Source: Scardovia wiggsiae F0424 (GTDB taxonomy: Bacteria; Actinomycetota; Actinomycetes; Actinomycetales; Bifidobacteriaceae). Taken from it: 64,000 nucleotides of DNA. The notes under the pieces were generated by a model. That model made no database searches. It had not been told where the DNA came from and saw only the letters and a program-made list of their open reading frames with translations. Below, piece after piece: positions 16,439-24,510 of the stretch. Made by a program: the position numbers and the translations under genes. The stretch covers positions 1,302,001 through 1,366,000 of the forward strand of contig NZ_AKCI01000001.1 of assembly GCF_000269605.1 (NCBI RefSeq). Reading direction: 5' to 3'. Each line of letters starts with the position of its first letter. The first letter of the stretch is position 1.

Positions 16439-18652
16439 ATGTCGGATATGAATACTCTGGACCTTGAACCCGGGAATATCGTCGGCGGGTATACGCTCGT
16501 ATCCCGGCTTGGCGGCGGGGCTATGGGGACAGTATGGCGCGTAAAGGACGACGGCGGCCAGATCTACGCTATGAAGATCCTCAGGGATTCCTTTGCCGAA
16601 GAAGATGCCGGGGACCCGGGCTCTGCAGAATCGCGCGAACGCGCGACTGCCCGCGAAAGGTTCCGTCGGGAAGGCCTGGCGCTGAAGCGTATCGACCATC
16701 CGGGAGTATGCCAGATCGTTGATATGGAACTGGATGATTCCCTTGCATTTATTGTTACGGAGCTTGTCAATGGGCTCAATCTGCGCGATGATGTGCGCGA
16801 CAACGGGCCGTACGCCGGGGAGGATCTCGCCCGGCTGGCTGAAAAGCTGATTGACGCTGTGGATGCTGTGCACGCTGCGGGGATTATTCACCGCGACATC
16901 AAACCGACAAATGTCATGATCTCCGCGCGCGGACCGATCCTTGTAGATTTCGGCATTGCAATGGGCGAAGGTGAATCCCATGTTACCCGCACTGGCCTTG
17001 TTATGGGGACACCAGGGTTCATTGCTCCTGAGATCATTGATGGTGCGGAGTCCGATGAAGCGACAGACTGGTGGAGTGTTGCCAGCGTCCTCGGTTTCGC
17101 AGCAATGGGTGAACCTGTATATGGAACAAAACCAATGATGGCAGTCCTTGAACGTGAAGCCGCCGGCAACGCGAACCTATCCGGCCTCCCTCCCCGGACA
17201 ACATACATGCTGCGGGAGGCGCTTGACCCTGACCGCATGAAACGCTGCAGTGCGCAGGAACTCCTCCATACGATCAGGCAGGATGCTATGGAGGGCGCGT
17301 GGGAAGAAGATTCCGGGGACCCGGGCACAGACGAGGTGGTGCCCCCTTTTTACAGTAGCTCCGCGGGGCCAGCAAATCCGCGGAAGCTGTGGACAGACCC
17401 TGTTGCAGACCCTGTTGCAGACCCTGCCGGCGGCACCCCTGCTGCAGATGGCACCCCCGGCAATGCAGACGGTCACGACGGCCGTACACGTATTCTGGCG
17501 TCGCACCGGTATCCTCTGATACATGACGTACATGACGGCAGTACCGAAGCCCTGTCATCAGCATCCATGCCCGGCGAAACACAGATCATACAGCCGGATA
17601 CCCCTGCAGCGGGAAGGGAAAGCAGATCTTCCTATTCCGGGGATCCCATGAAGGAAGATACATATGTTTCGCCTACGCGGGTGTACCGGCCGGATGTACC
17701 AGATATATCCGCCCCCCGGACAGAATTATATCCTCAAGGTTACGTGCAGGCTCCCCCGCCATACCCTGCAATGATGCCGGTACAGGCTGCCCAGCCGACA
17801 TACAGCCAGATGCAGATGGGCCAGCCGCTGCTGCAGCCAGCCTTTACGGCACCGCCGGCCATGCAGCAGAATCCTGTTATCCCTGCTGAACAGGTGATGT
17901 GGTGGTACCGCCGGCACAGCCTTCTGCCAATCGTTATAACGGCTGCCCCGCTTGCCCTGCTTGCCGCTGCTGCCCCATGCATATCATTCATTTTCGTGTT
18001 CCTCATTTTCTGGGGCATGGCTACAGCAGGCTACGCTGCGCATGCACGCGAACGCCGCCGCGAAAATAATGGGGGCGTATTCAAACGCAGCGACAACGCA
18101 CGCACTCTTATCGGGCTTCCTTGGAACGCAGCAAAAGGGCTCATCCCTGCCGCAGGGGCAGCCGCTGTTGGCTGGGCAGGCTGGGCAGCAACGCTGGCCT
18201 TCCTTTCCCTCGTATGCAATGCTGTATCCGGCTACACACATGTATCCCTGAAACTGGGCTCCGAGCCCAGCACACTTTTTATCCCCCTGCCGGCGGGGCG
18301 TCTGGCTTCTCTATCCGGCGGTATCCTGGTCCTGTCGTTCCTTGCAGGATGGGTGTGTGCACTGGCCAGCCGTCCTGCGCTGATCATCAGATGCGGATTC
18401 GGGGCAGTGCGGAACGCTGATATCCCAGGCTACCCTCAAAACAGCCATCTTCAGGGCAGCCGGGACAGTGCAGGCGGCTATTCCCCTCAGAGCATAGGAG
18501 GCAGCAGCCCTAGCCAGAGCAAAGCCCTCGGCATCAGGCGCAAAACACTGGTATCAGCTATTATCTGGCTTATTGCTGTGCTGATCGCTGCAGGCTATAT
18601 CCTGCCCGGCATAATCGACTGGGCACCACTCGTAGTCAGTTATGCCGGATAG
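16439..18652 (+). CDS. Membrane-bound Ser/Thr protein kinase with four C-terminal membrane spans
   Basis: A 737-residue Hanks-type kinase. The N-terminal kinase domain (about 13-280) has the glycine loop LGGGAMGTV (24-32), the ATP lysine in YAMKIL (46), catalytic HRDIKPTN (near 150), DFG (near 171) and GTPGFIAPE, so it should be active. A Pro/Gln/Asp-rich linker (about 285-480) precedes roughly four membrane spans (about 490-545, 565-600, 620-650, 703-730). There are no PASTA repeats, unlike the cell-wall kinase PknB/Stk1. Targets are unknown. It is followed by a DsbA-like gene with its own promoter. Confidence 0.9.
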   Translation: MSDMNTLDLEPGNIVGGYTLVSRLGGGAMGTVWRVKDDGGQIYAMKILRDSFAEEDAGDPGSAESRERATARERFRREGLALKRIDHPGVCQIVDMELDDSLAFIVTELVNGLNLRDDVRDNGPYAGEDLARLAEKLIDAVDAVHAAGIIHRDIKPTNVMISARGPILVDFGIAMGEGESHVTRTGLVMGTPGFIAPEIIDGAESDEATDWWSVASVLGFAAMGEPVYGTKPMMAVLEREAAGNANLSGLPPRTTYMLREALDPDRMKRCSAQELLHTIRQDAMEGAWEEDSGDPGTDEVVPPFYSSSAGPANPRKLWTDPVADPVADPAGGTPAADGTPGNADGHDGRTRILASHRYPLIHDVHDGSTEALSSASMPGETQIIQPDTPAAGRESRSSYSGDPMKEDTYVSPTRVYRPDVPDISAPRTELYPQGYVQAPPPYPAMMPVQAAQPTYSQMQMGQPLLQPAFTAPPAMQQNPVIPAEQVMWWYRRHSLLPIVITAAPLALLAAAAPCISFIFVFLIFWGMATAGYAAHARERRRENNGGVFKRSDNARTLIGLPWNAAKGLIPAAGAAAVGWAGWAATLAFLSLVCNAVSGYTHVSLKLGSEPSTLFIPLPAGRLASLSGGILVLSFLAGWVCALASRPALIIRCGFGAVRNADIPGYPQNSHLQGSRDSAGGYSPQSIGGSSPSQSKALGIRRKTLVSAIIWLIAVLIAAGYILPGIIDWAPLVVSYAG

Positions 18653-18658
18653 GGTTGT

Positions 18659-18664
18659 TATAAT
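18659..18664 (+). promoter_or_regulatory. Consensus -10 box (TATAAT) before the DsbA-like gene
   Basis: A perfect TATAAT begins seven bases after the kinase stop codon and 48 bases before the next ATG. A matching -35 is not obvious. It suggests the DsbA-like gene can be expressed independently of the kinase. Confidence 0.5.
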
Positions 18665-18706
18665 AGCAGGCGATAAATATGCCGCAGGTATACGGCAAGG
18701 AGAACT

Positions 18707-19678
18707 ATGGCACAGCCTAAACAGTCTAAAAACAGTACGCGGGATTCACGGCAGCAGGGACGTATCCGCGCCCGGCAGAAACGGCGTGAGGCGCAGCTCG
18801 AAGAAGAACGGCTCCTGCAGGAGCAGCGCGCCTTGGAACGCAGGCAGCAGACGGCCATCGGCGCTGTAACCGCTGCCATTATTGTTATCGCCATCGCTGT
18901 TATCGCAGGGACTGTTATCTATAACAATATCAGGAACAGTAAGGCCAGTATCAGGGATTCTGCCTATGCGGCCATGCAGGCTGTAAAAAATAAGCCGTCC
19001 TATGCAAACAGTGAGGGCGGGTTCGTTTTCTCCAAAAACGGGATCGGCAAAAAAGTCAAAGGCGCCCCGACTGTTGAAGACTACATGGATTTCATCTGCC
19101 CTGCATGCGGCAGTGCGAACCGTGCACTTGATGCCACTTTCATCAAAATGGTTGATTCAGGCCAGCTTAATCTGGAAGTCTATCCTGAAGGGTTCCTTGA
19201 TGCGTCATCAACGGATAACTACTCCACCCGGGCTGCTGCCGCAGCCATCTATGTCATCCAGAATGATCCTAACCATGCGCTGCAGTTCATTTCCAAAATG
19301 TTCAGCACCGAGAACCAGCCTCAGGAAGCATCCGGCTATATCCCTGTGACAAATGCCAGGATACAGCAGATCGCAAAGGATGCAGGGGTAGACGCAGATG
19401 TTGCGAAGAAATGTACGGACGGCACCTACACTGAATGGGTCAGGACAGCTGCAAAGTACACCCCATACCGTTCTGAACTCTGGAACGTATCGGGCTCCAA
19501 TAAAGGCTCAATGACCACGCCTACGTTCCGTATCAACGGCCATTACTGGGATTTCTCACGGGCAACGGGCCCGGACTGGCAGACAAACCTGCTCAGGGCA
19601 ATAGGCATGAAAAAAGCCGATATCGGCATCGCAGGGAAGATGCCGTCCATCGGCTCAGACAAAGGCCCGATCTACTAG
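18707..19678 (+). CDS. Membrane-anchored DsbA-like thioredoxin-fold protein
   Basis: A 323-residue extracytoplasmic thiol-disulphide protein. Residues 10-48 are highly charged and probably helical/coiled, residues 50-72 form one membrane anchor (GAVTAAIIVIAIAVIAGTVI), and the thioredoxin-like domain (PF13462 type) faces outside. The redox motif is CPAC at 131-134 in MDFICPACGSANRAL, and the cis-Pro region is TTPTFRINGHYW near 275. A third cysteine occurs in KKCTDG. Its likely role is oxidative folding of exported proteins. AAGGAG precedes the ATG by four bases. Confidence 0.9.
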   Translation: MAQPKQSKNSTRDSRQQGRIRARQKRREAQLEEERLLQEQRALERRQQTAIGAVTAAIIVIAIAVIAGTVIYNNIRNSKASIRDSAYAAMQAVKNKPSYANSEGGFVFSKNGIGKKVKGAPTVEDYMDFICPACGSANRALDATFIKMVDSGQLNLEVYPEGFLDASSTDNYSTRAAAAAIYVIQNDPNHALQFISKMFSTENQPQEASGYIPVTNARIQQIAKDAGVDADVAKKCTDGTYTEWVRTAAKYTPYRSELWNVSGSNKGSMTTPTFRINGHYWDFSRATGPDWQTNLLRAIGMKKADIGIAGKMPSIGSDKGPIY

Positions 19679-19808
19679 ATCCGGGCCACTTTCACTTCTA
19701 GGTATTCTCAACAATGACCTGTCCTGCGGGGCGGTTTCTCCTCACACGTCGTCAACTATATCCCGGTACACCACTGTGGAATCATACACCGTAAAGTACT
19801 TACAGCGT

Positions 19809-20246
19809 TTAACCTTGATTTCCCAGCAGCATTGAAACATGGGGGATACCGTCCAGAAGGAAAACATCTGAGACCGCCCGGAAGCCAAACGATCCGTAGA
19901 AATCCTGCACATAATCCTGCGCTTCGATCTGTAGTTTTTTGCCTGGGAATAAAGCCTGTGCGATAGTGATGGCTACAAGCTGACGCCCATAATGATGCTT
20001 ACGGTATTTCTGGAGGACGAGGACCCTTCCAAAAGTTACATAATCGCCCCTGTCAATGATCCGCGCATAACCTACGAAATTTCCAGTATCATCGGAAAGG
20101 GTCACATGATAGGCACAGTAGTCTTCTGAATCAATCTCCTGATAAGCGCATTTCTGCTCAACAACGAAAACACGTGTCCGTTCCTCAGCAATTTTACAAA
20201 ATTCCTGGGCCGTCAGCTCCTGCAAAGTTTTAACAGCAGCCTTCAT
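19809..20246 (-). CDS. GNAT-family N-acetyltransferase, ElaA-like
   Basis: About 145 residues. The pattern RTRVFVVEQKCAYQEIDSED near the N-terminus and LLDGIPHVSMLL at the C-terminus is characteristic of the ElaA subfamily, with the acetyl-CoA loop in FGRVLVLQKYRKHHYGRQL (about 75-95). The substrate of this subfamily is not known. The ATG at 20246 is preferred to 20255, because AAAGGA stands eight bases before it but abuts the earlier ATG. It converges on the DsbA-like gene. Confidence 0.87.
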   Translation of the reverse strand: MKAAVKTLQELTAQEFCKIAEERTRVFVVEQKCAYQEIDSEDYCAYHVTLSDDTGNFVGYARIIDRGDYVTFGRVLVLQKYRKHHYGRQLVAITIAQALFPGKKLQIEAQDYVQDFYGSFGFRAVSDVFLLDGIPHVSMLLGNQG

Positions 20247-20377
20247 ATCTGCCATCCTTTCAGAGGACTGGAGTTTTAAGACTTTTATTAAGCCTTTACA
20301 CTGTATACCTGATTCACCCTACGCCGCACATAGGTAATATGCATATTGCCGGCGTGTTATCCAACCATTCGGCTATT

Positions 20378-20491
20378 GTGTATTAGGTCGCAGCAAGCTG
20401 CGAGTGCCCCCCTAGCTCAGCTGGCTAGAGCAGCTGATTTGTAATCAGCAGGTCGACGGTTCGAATCCGCCGGGGGGCTCCGCTAATACAC
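20378..20491. repeat. Inverted repeats bracketing tRNA-Thr
   Basis: GTGTATTAG (20378-20386) and CTAATACAC (20483-20491) are perfect nine-base complements on either side of the tRNA gene. Just inside the left arm, TCGCAGC-AA-GCTGCGA (20388-20403) is a small hairpin ending two bases before the mature 5' end. Both would fold in the precursor transcript. Confidence 0.6.
20406..20479 (+). tRNA. tRNA-Thr (anticodon TGT)
   Basis: A complete cloverleaf of 74 bases: acceptor stem GCCCCCC/GGGGGGC (20406-20412 and 20472-20478), D-arm GCTCAGCTGGCTAGAGC, anticodon arm GCTGA-TTTGTAA-TCAGC with anticodon TGT at 20440-20442, and T-arm with GGTTCGAATCC. CCA is not encoded. It stands alone. Confidence 0.97.
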
Positions 20492-20517
20492 GGTCTGGGA
20501 GAAAGGGAGTATGGAAT

Positions 20518-21063
20518 ATGAAAAGATACAATAAGAGCTATATCGGTTCCCTGCTTGGCTTAATGCCGTCACTTATCCTGATCATATTCGATATATGGTT
20601 CACCCTATGGTTCAATCCCTCCATTATCTCAAAACATAACTTTGATACAATCGGAGCCAACCAGGCTTACGGCTGGATGATGCTTTTCATACACTTTTTT
20701 GCCATACCTATATGCCTAGGAGGGGCAGTTATTGCGTTTATTTTCTCTATTTTAGGAAAGCAGAGGCAGGAACTGAACAAGCCTCTGCAGTTAAGCAATA
20801 TTATTTCTGTTGCAGCGATTATTGCTGCAATAGCATGGGTATTTGCCGGTGCGGTATTTCCTGACAGTTTATCAGGCTACATGCGTGCAGTTATACTGAT
20901 CTTCTCCCTAAACACGATATCCGGGATAATATCGTCAATAGTGCTCCTTACTCCGCGATCGGGAGGGGTACGGTTCGGCCGTATCTGGCTTATTATCACT
21001 GCCATCATTATTATCGCGCCTATTGCCGCAGACACCATACAAAACGCTGTCCTGCAGCAATAA
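20518..21063 (+). CDS. Four-span membrane protein of unknown function
   Basis: A 181-residue very hydrophobic protein with four predicted spans (about 10-32, 52-78, 95-117, 120-145, with a fifth hydrophobic stretch at 156-175 possible). A lysine-rich start (MKRYNKS) suggests the N-terminus is inside. No family motif is recognised. It starts 38 bases after tRNA-Thr, with GGGAG upstream of the ATG. The composition is more AT-rich than its neighbours, so it may be a recent acquisition beside the tRNA; that is inference. Confidence 0.7.
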   Translation: MKRYNKSYIGSLLGLMPSLILIIFDIWFTLWFNPSIISKHNFDTIGANQAYGWMMLFIHFFAIPICLGGAVIAFIFSILGKQRQELNKPLQLSNIISVAAIIAAIAWVFAGAVFPDSLSGYMRAVILIFSLNTISGIISSIVLLTPRSGGVRFGRIWLIITAIIIIAPIAADTIQNAVLQQ

Positions 21064-21206
21064 ATAATAAAGCAGCTTGCCGAGCCCACAGAACGGAATA
21101 AAAGCGGAACTGTATGGGAAAGGGGACCAATCCAGCCTGCTTCAATACACCGTCCGGAAGCCCGGCAAGCTTTGCTGCTACTGGGATATTCAATTATGAG
21201 CTGACT

Positions 21207-21229
21207 CCGGCTGCATATCCTGCAGCCGG
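21207..21229. terminator. Stem-loop between convergent genes
   Basis: CCGGCTGCA-TATCC-TGCAGCCGG is a perfect nine-bp stem with a five-base loop, lying between the convergent small membrane-protein gene and the ZnuA-like gene. It could end transcripts from either side, although U-tracts are weak. Confidence 0.55.
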
Positions 21230-21249
21230 TGTTTACAGCCGTCTCAGGG

Positions 21250-22167
21250 TTATCGTGCTGCTTCAGTTACCTGTTTGGTAATGCCGATCATCCATTCTGA
21301 AAGCGTCGAATACTGGGAAGGCATCGATTCGGTAATATGGACTACCGGGACCTTCGCAGAATCTGCTGCTTTAGTGATCGTTTCAGTTGTGGAATCAGTC
21401 TCCTGATCGTTGACGAAAAGGAAGGATACTTTCTTCTGCGACAGGATATCCGTGAACTCCTTGATATCGTTTGCTGAAGGTTCGCTCTCGTTAGCCGCAG
21501 CATTCGCATATCCGGAAGGGGTAGAATCTTCCAGGCCCAGATCGGAAGCCAGGTAGCTTGCCACTGATTCGGTTGCTGCGTACTTTTTTCCTTCTATGCT
21601 CTTTTTAGCTTCCGCAGCTGCCTGGGTGAATTTCTCTTCGGATTTCTTCCACGCATTATACTGGCTGTCAAAGTAAGCGCTGTCAGATGGCCTGGCTTTC
21701 TTGAAAGCTTCCGCCAGTTTCTTAGCGGCGGTTTCACGCGCTTTTGCCATAAACCAGATATGGGGGTTCCCGCCTTCCTTGACGCCGGACTCCTCGGCAA
21801 CATCAATGACTGTTGCTTTGGTGCCTTTGGCAGCTTTGGCTGCCCATGGGTCATAATCAGCACCGTTATAAATAGTGACGTCGGTTTTGGAGAATTGCGC
21901 AACATCATTAGCCTTCGGCTCAAATTCATGCGCCTCAACATTGGGGTTGCTCAAAATACTGGTAACTTTTACCTTGTTCCCGCCGATCTCTTTAGCCAGC
22001 GATCCCCACTGGTTTATGCTGGACACCACATTGATAGCCGATCCTTGGGTACCGGAACCGCTGCCCTGTTGGGATGCATTATTCCCGCAAGCACCTGCCG
22101 CAATAATCATGCTTAGCCCTGCAGTAAGTGCGAATGCGCTGCGGATTGTTTTCTTTCCTGCAAACAT
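21250..22167 (-). CDS. ZnuA-like metal-binding lipoprotein (ABC substrate-binding protein)
   Basis: A 305-residue cluster A-I solute-binding protein for Zn2+ or Mn2+. A signal peptide with lipobox ends in AAGAC near residue 27, so it should be lipid-anchored outside. Ligand-region motifs are EAHEFEPK (first His) and GGNPHIWFM (second His). The third position, His in classical ZnuA, appears as Glu in ATESVASYLASDLGL, and the fourth lies around LFVNDQETD. No His-rich loop is present. No ABC ATPase or permease gene adjoins it, so partners must be encoded elsewhere. AGGAGAA precedes the ATG. Confidence 0.9.
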   Translation of the reverse strand: MFAGKKTIRSAFALTAGLSMIIAAGACGNNASQQGSGSGTQGSAINVVSSINQWGSLAKEIGGNKVKVTSILSNPNVEAHEFEPKANDVAQFSKTDVTIYNGADYDPWAAKAAKGTKATVIDVAEESGVKEGGNPHIWFMAKARETAAKKLAEAFKKARPSDSAYFDSQYNAWKKSEEKFTQAAAEAKKSIEGKKYAATESVASYLASDLGLEDSTPSGYANAAANESEPSANDIKEFTDILSQKKVSFLFVNDQETDSTTETITKAADSAKVPVVHITESMPSQYSTLSEWMIGITKQVTEAAR

Positions 22168-22264
22168 AGTATTCTCCTGATAGTTCGTATACCTTGCCTG
22201 TATTCTGCTGCCTGCGGATGTTCCAAAGCATCGGGTACCCGCCGGCTTTTCTCTTATGTGTTAT

Positions 22265-22282
22265 TAATAATAATTCTCATTA
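22265..22282 (-). promoter_or_regulatory. Zur/Fur-like imperfect palindrome upstream of the metal-binding lipoprotein gene
   Basis: On the minus strand TAATGAGAATTATTATTA is an AT-rich imperfect palindrome with seven of nine positions paired, about 100 bases upstream of the ZnuA-like start. It resembles the AATGATAATNATTATT type of Fur-superfamily sites. The assignment is by resemblance only. Confidence 0.35.
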
Positions 22283-22305
22283 CCGACATAAACGGATAAT
22301 CCGGC

Positions 22306-22330
22306 CCTGTCGGCGATTCGCCCCGACAGG
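22306..22330 (-). terminator. Stem-loop after the 3-methyladenine glycosylase gene
   Basis: CCTGTCGG and CCGACAGG pair perfectly over eight bases around a nine-base loop, about 85 bases past the glycosylase stop codon. A second small GC-rich hairpin (around 22338-22350) adjoins it. No U-tract follows. Confidence 0.4.
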
Positions 22331-22413
22331 CAAACAGGCCGGAAAGCCGGACGCGCTGTATTCCCGGCAGTATGCCGCACTTCCGATATGCGCCCGGGCC
22401 ATAACGTCGGGAT

Positions 22414-23106
22414 TCAGGCTTTCGCCTCCTTCGGCAGACGGTGAAGGTTTTTCGCAGTCCATGAAAATTGGGAAACATACGGGTTGCCGGCAATAACAAA
22501 ACGACGGAGACGGTTGGTTTCCTTGGAAATACCTATGCGTACAGTTGCGGCCGCACGCTCCCTTTTACCCAGCTCGGCATACGCGAGGCGCAGGGGTTCC
22601 TGCGACAGATCATGGCCGTAAAGTGCCTTATCAATATCCAACGCTTTGCACAGCTTTGCCGGACCGTTGGTCAGCTCATACCCTTTTCTGCTGCGGCGTT
22701 CCTCCATAAACCCGATTCCGCTCACAGGCTCGACCGCACGGATAAGGGCCCCTGCGCCGAATCCGTCATCATTGCATGCGATATTCATACAGAAATGTAT
22801 GCCGTGGATCTGATACACATAAGCATGCCCGGCGGGCCCGAACAGCGCCTTATTCCTCTCACTCTTACCGTGATATGCATGGCTCGCCTGGTCATTTTCG
22901 TCATAGGCCTCAGTCTCGACGATCCGCACAGCAGATCGCCCCTCATACTTGCCTTCAGCATCATAAAAGTCGCGGACAAGGAGGCAGCCTAACAGGCGCA
23001 CCGCAACATAATCCGCAGTCCCGCCCAGGAAATCAGGGAATACCAGGCCACCGTACGCCTGGTTCCTGCATCCAATATCCGAGATCTTAGTATCCTTATC
23101 TGCCAT
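22414..23106 (-). CDS. DNA-3-methyladenine glycosylase (MPG/AAG family)
   Basis: A 230-residue base-excision-repair enzyme that removes alkylated purines. Family signatures are the catalytic Glu region RIVETEAYDENDQASHAYHG (about 62-81), RNKALFGPAGHAYVYQIHG, MNIACN, and GAGALIRAVEP, with ELTNGPAKLCKALDI later on. The length is normal for bacterial members. The ATG has GAGGG upstream. It is read in the same direction as, and shortly after, the glycosyltransferase gene, but is functionally unrelated to it. Confidence 0.93.
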   Translation of the reverse strand: MADKDTKISDIGCRNQAYGGLVFPDFLGGTADYVAVRLLGCLLVRDFYDAEGKYEGRSAVRIVETEAYDENDQASHAYHGKSERNKALFGPAGHAYVYQIHGIHFCMNIACNDDGFGAGALIRAVEPVSGIGFMEERRSRKGYELTNGPAKLCKALDIDKALYGHDLSQEPLRLAYAELGKRERAAATVRIGISKETNRLRRFVIAGNPYVSQFSWTAKNLHRLPKEAKA

Positions 23107-23172
23107 TGCTGCCCTCGCTTCCTTGGTTTTAACTTCTGCTGCCAGTTTCCTGTCCTCTTTTAATCCATTAGC

Positions 23173-24309
23173 TCAGTTGAACCCGACAAAATGGTTGGCG
23201 ATCGCATACACGCGCCTGACAAGCGCACGCCCCACGGGGCTTGGCATATTTACCGCCCTGCATAATGTAGTTTTCCGGACATCGTGGCTTATCTGCGGGG
23301 AATATTCATACAGATCATCCCACATATGCGATTTCCGTACGTAATTCTCCTTCTTTTTCGACAGGATAAGGAAGATCGACACTACTACGCAGTTGATCGA
23401 CAGATAGTGGATCATATATTTATAAAGCCCGTAAGGGACTGTAGACGCATCAGGCGTTGCATGTACCATGAACGAATTGACCCTCAGCAGCTCGTCCACA
23501 CGCCGGATCATCGTCTCTTTCGCTACGGACTGACCCTCACGCCCAATAAAATACCTGTAGAAATCTACATCAAGGTATGTCATCGTTTTGACATACGGCA
23601 AAGGCTGATATGCATAAATAAAATCCACATAAAATGTTTTCTCGGGGAGACGCATTCCCGATTCCCTGAGTACGGAAGCCCTGTATATGATTGAGTGCAT
23701 AAGAAGATACTGGTTGATATAGAACGTCCTCAGATCATCCCAGGTCAGGACGCGCCCTGTGGGGATAGCATGCTTATAGTTAATAACTGTCTGGATATTC
23801 TCTGCCTTTTTCTCATAAACATAATTTGTGACAACCATATCTACCGGCATTGTATTCATGGCCTGCAGACGCAGGAATCTCAGGACTTTTGCATACGCAC
23901 CGGGATCAAGCCAGTCATCAGCATCAACGATTTTGATATACATGCCCTGGGCAGCATCTATCCCGGCGTTTACAGCACCGCCATGGCCTCTGTTCTCCTG
24001 ATGTATGACACGGACCACCCCCTGGGAGCCTTGTGCCAGTTCGTCTGCAAGCGCAGGGGTGGAATCCGTGGAGCCGTCGTCAACAATAACTATGTCTATA
24101 TCGGCAGTACTGTCACAGTTAAGCAGGGAATTGACGCATCGGCGCAGGCATTGCTCAACATTATACGAGGGCACAACAATAGTCAGGGTCTTCTGCCGCA
24201 CTGCAGGTATTGCGGGATGAGGAGCAAGGCCAGAGCCAGCATTTTCAGGTATGTCCGGATTCTCGTCATCCGACGGACCTGCTGTGCCTGCCTTATCCCT
24301 CAGATCCAT
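23173..24309 (-). CDS. Family 2 glycosyltransferase
   Basis: About 378 residues. The GT-A domain (about 40-270) starts LTIVVPSYNVEQCLRRCVNS, continues with DIVIVDDGSTDST and HQENRGHGGAVNAGID and has the metal-binding DADD in KIVDADDWLDPGAY. A hydrophobic stretch at INCVVVSIFLILS may be a membrane-contacting helix. Such enzymes add sugars to lipid carriers or cell-surface polymers. The ATG at 24309 has AAAGGA five bases upstream and is preferred to 24339. With gtrA just upstream it may decorate a surface glycan; the sugar is unknown. Confidence 0.9.
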   Translation of the reverse strand: MDLRDKAGTAGPSDDENPDIPENAGSGLAPHPAIPAVRQKTLTIVVPSYNVEQCLRRCVNSLLNCDSTADIDIVIVDDGSTDSTPALADELAQGSQGVVRVIHQENRGHGGAVNAGIDAAQGMYIKIVDADDWLDPGAYAKVLRFLRLQAMNTMPVDMVVTNYVYEKKAENIQTVINYKHAIPTGRVLTWDDLRTFYINQYLLMHSIIYRASVLRESGMRLPEKTFYVDFIYAYQPLPYVKTMTYLDVDFYRYFIGREGQSVAKETMIRRVDELLRVNSFMVHATPDASTVPYGLYKYMIHYLSINCVVVSIFLILSKKKENYVRKSHMWDDLYEYSPQISHDVRKTTLCRAVNMPSPVGRALVRRVYAIANHFVGFN

Positions 24310-24421
24310 AATTATCCTTTCCCCGCATACACCTGCCACTTTCCAGCTTCAACAGCAGGTATCTGCTCAAAACCGCGAATATCCCTTTATATTTTACACA
24401 TGATGCATTATCGCCAGAAAA

Positions 24422-24437
24422 CGTTTCACGTGGAACA
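24422..24437. other. Degenerate parS-like site
   Basis: On the minus strand TGTTCCACGTGAAACG differs at one position from TGTTCCACGTGAAACA, a form allowed by the known TGTTNCACGTGAAACA consensus, and at two from the perfect sites in this window. It is intergenic, between gtrA and the GT2 gene, about 29 kb from the main parS cluster. Confidence 0.5.
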
Positions 24438-24510
24438 TTTCCTGCCATACTTACAGCCTGTTGTCTTTCCAGGATGTAGGTACCTTATCCGATCCATCAG
24501 CACATACAGA

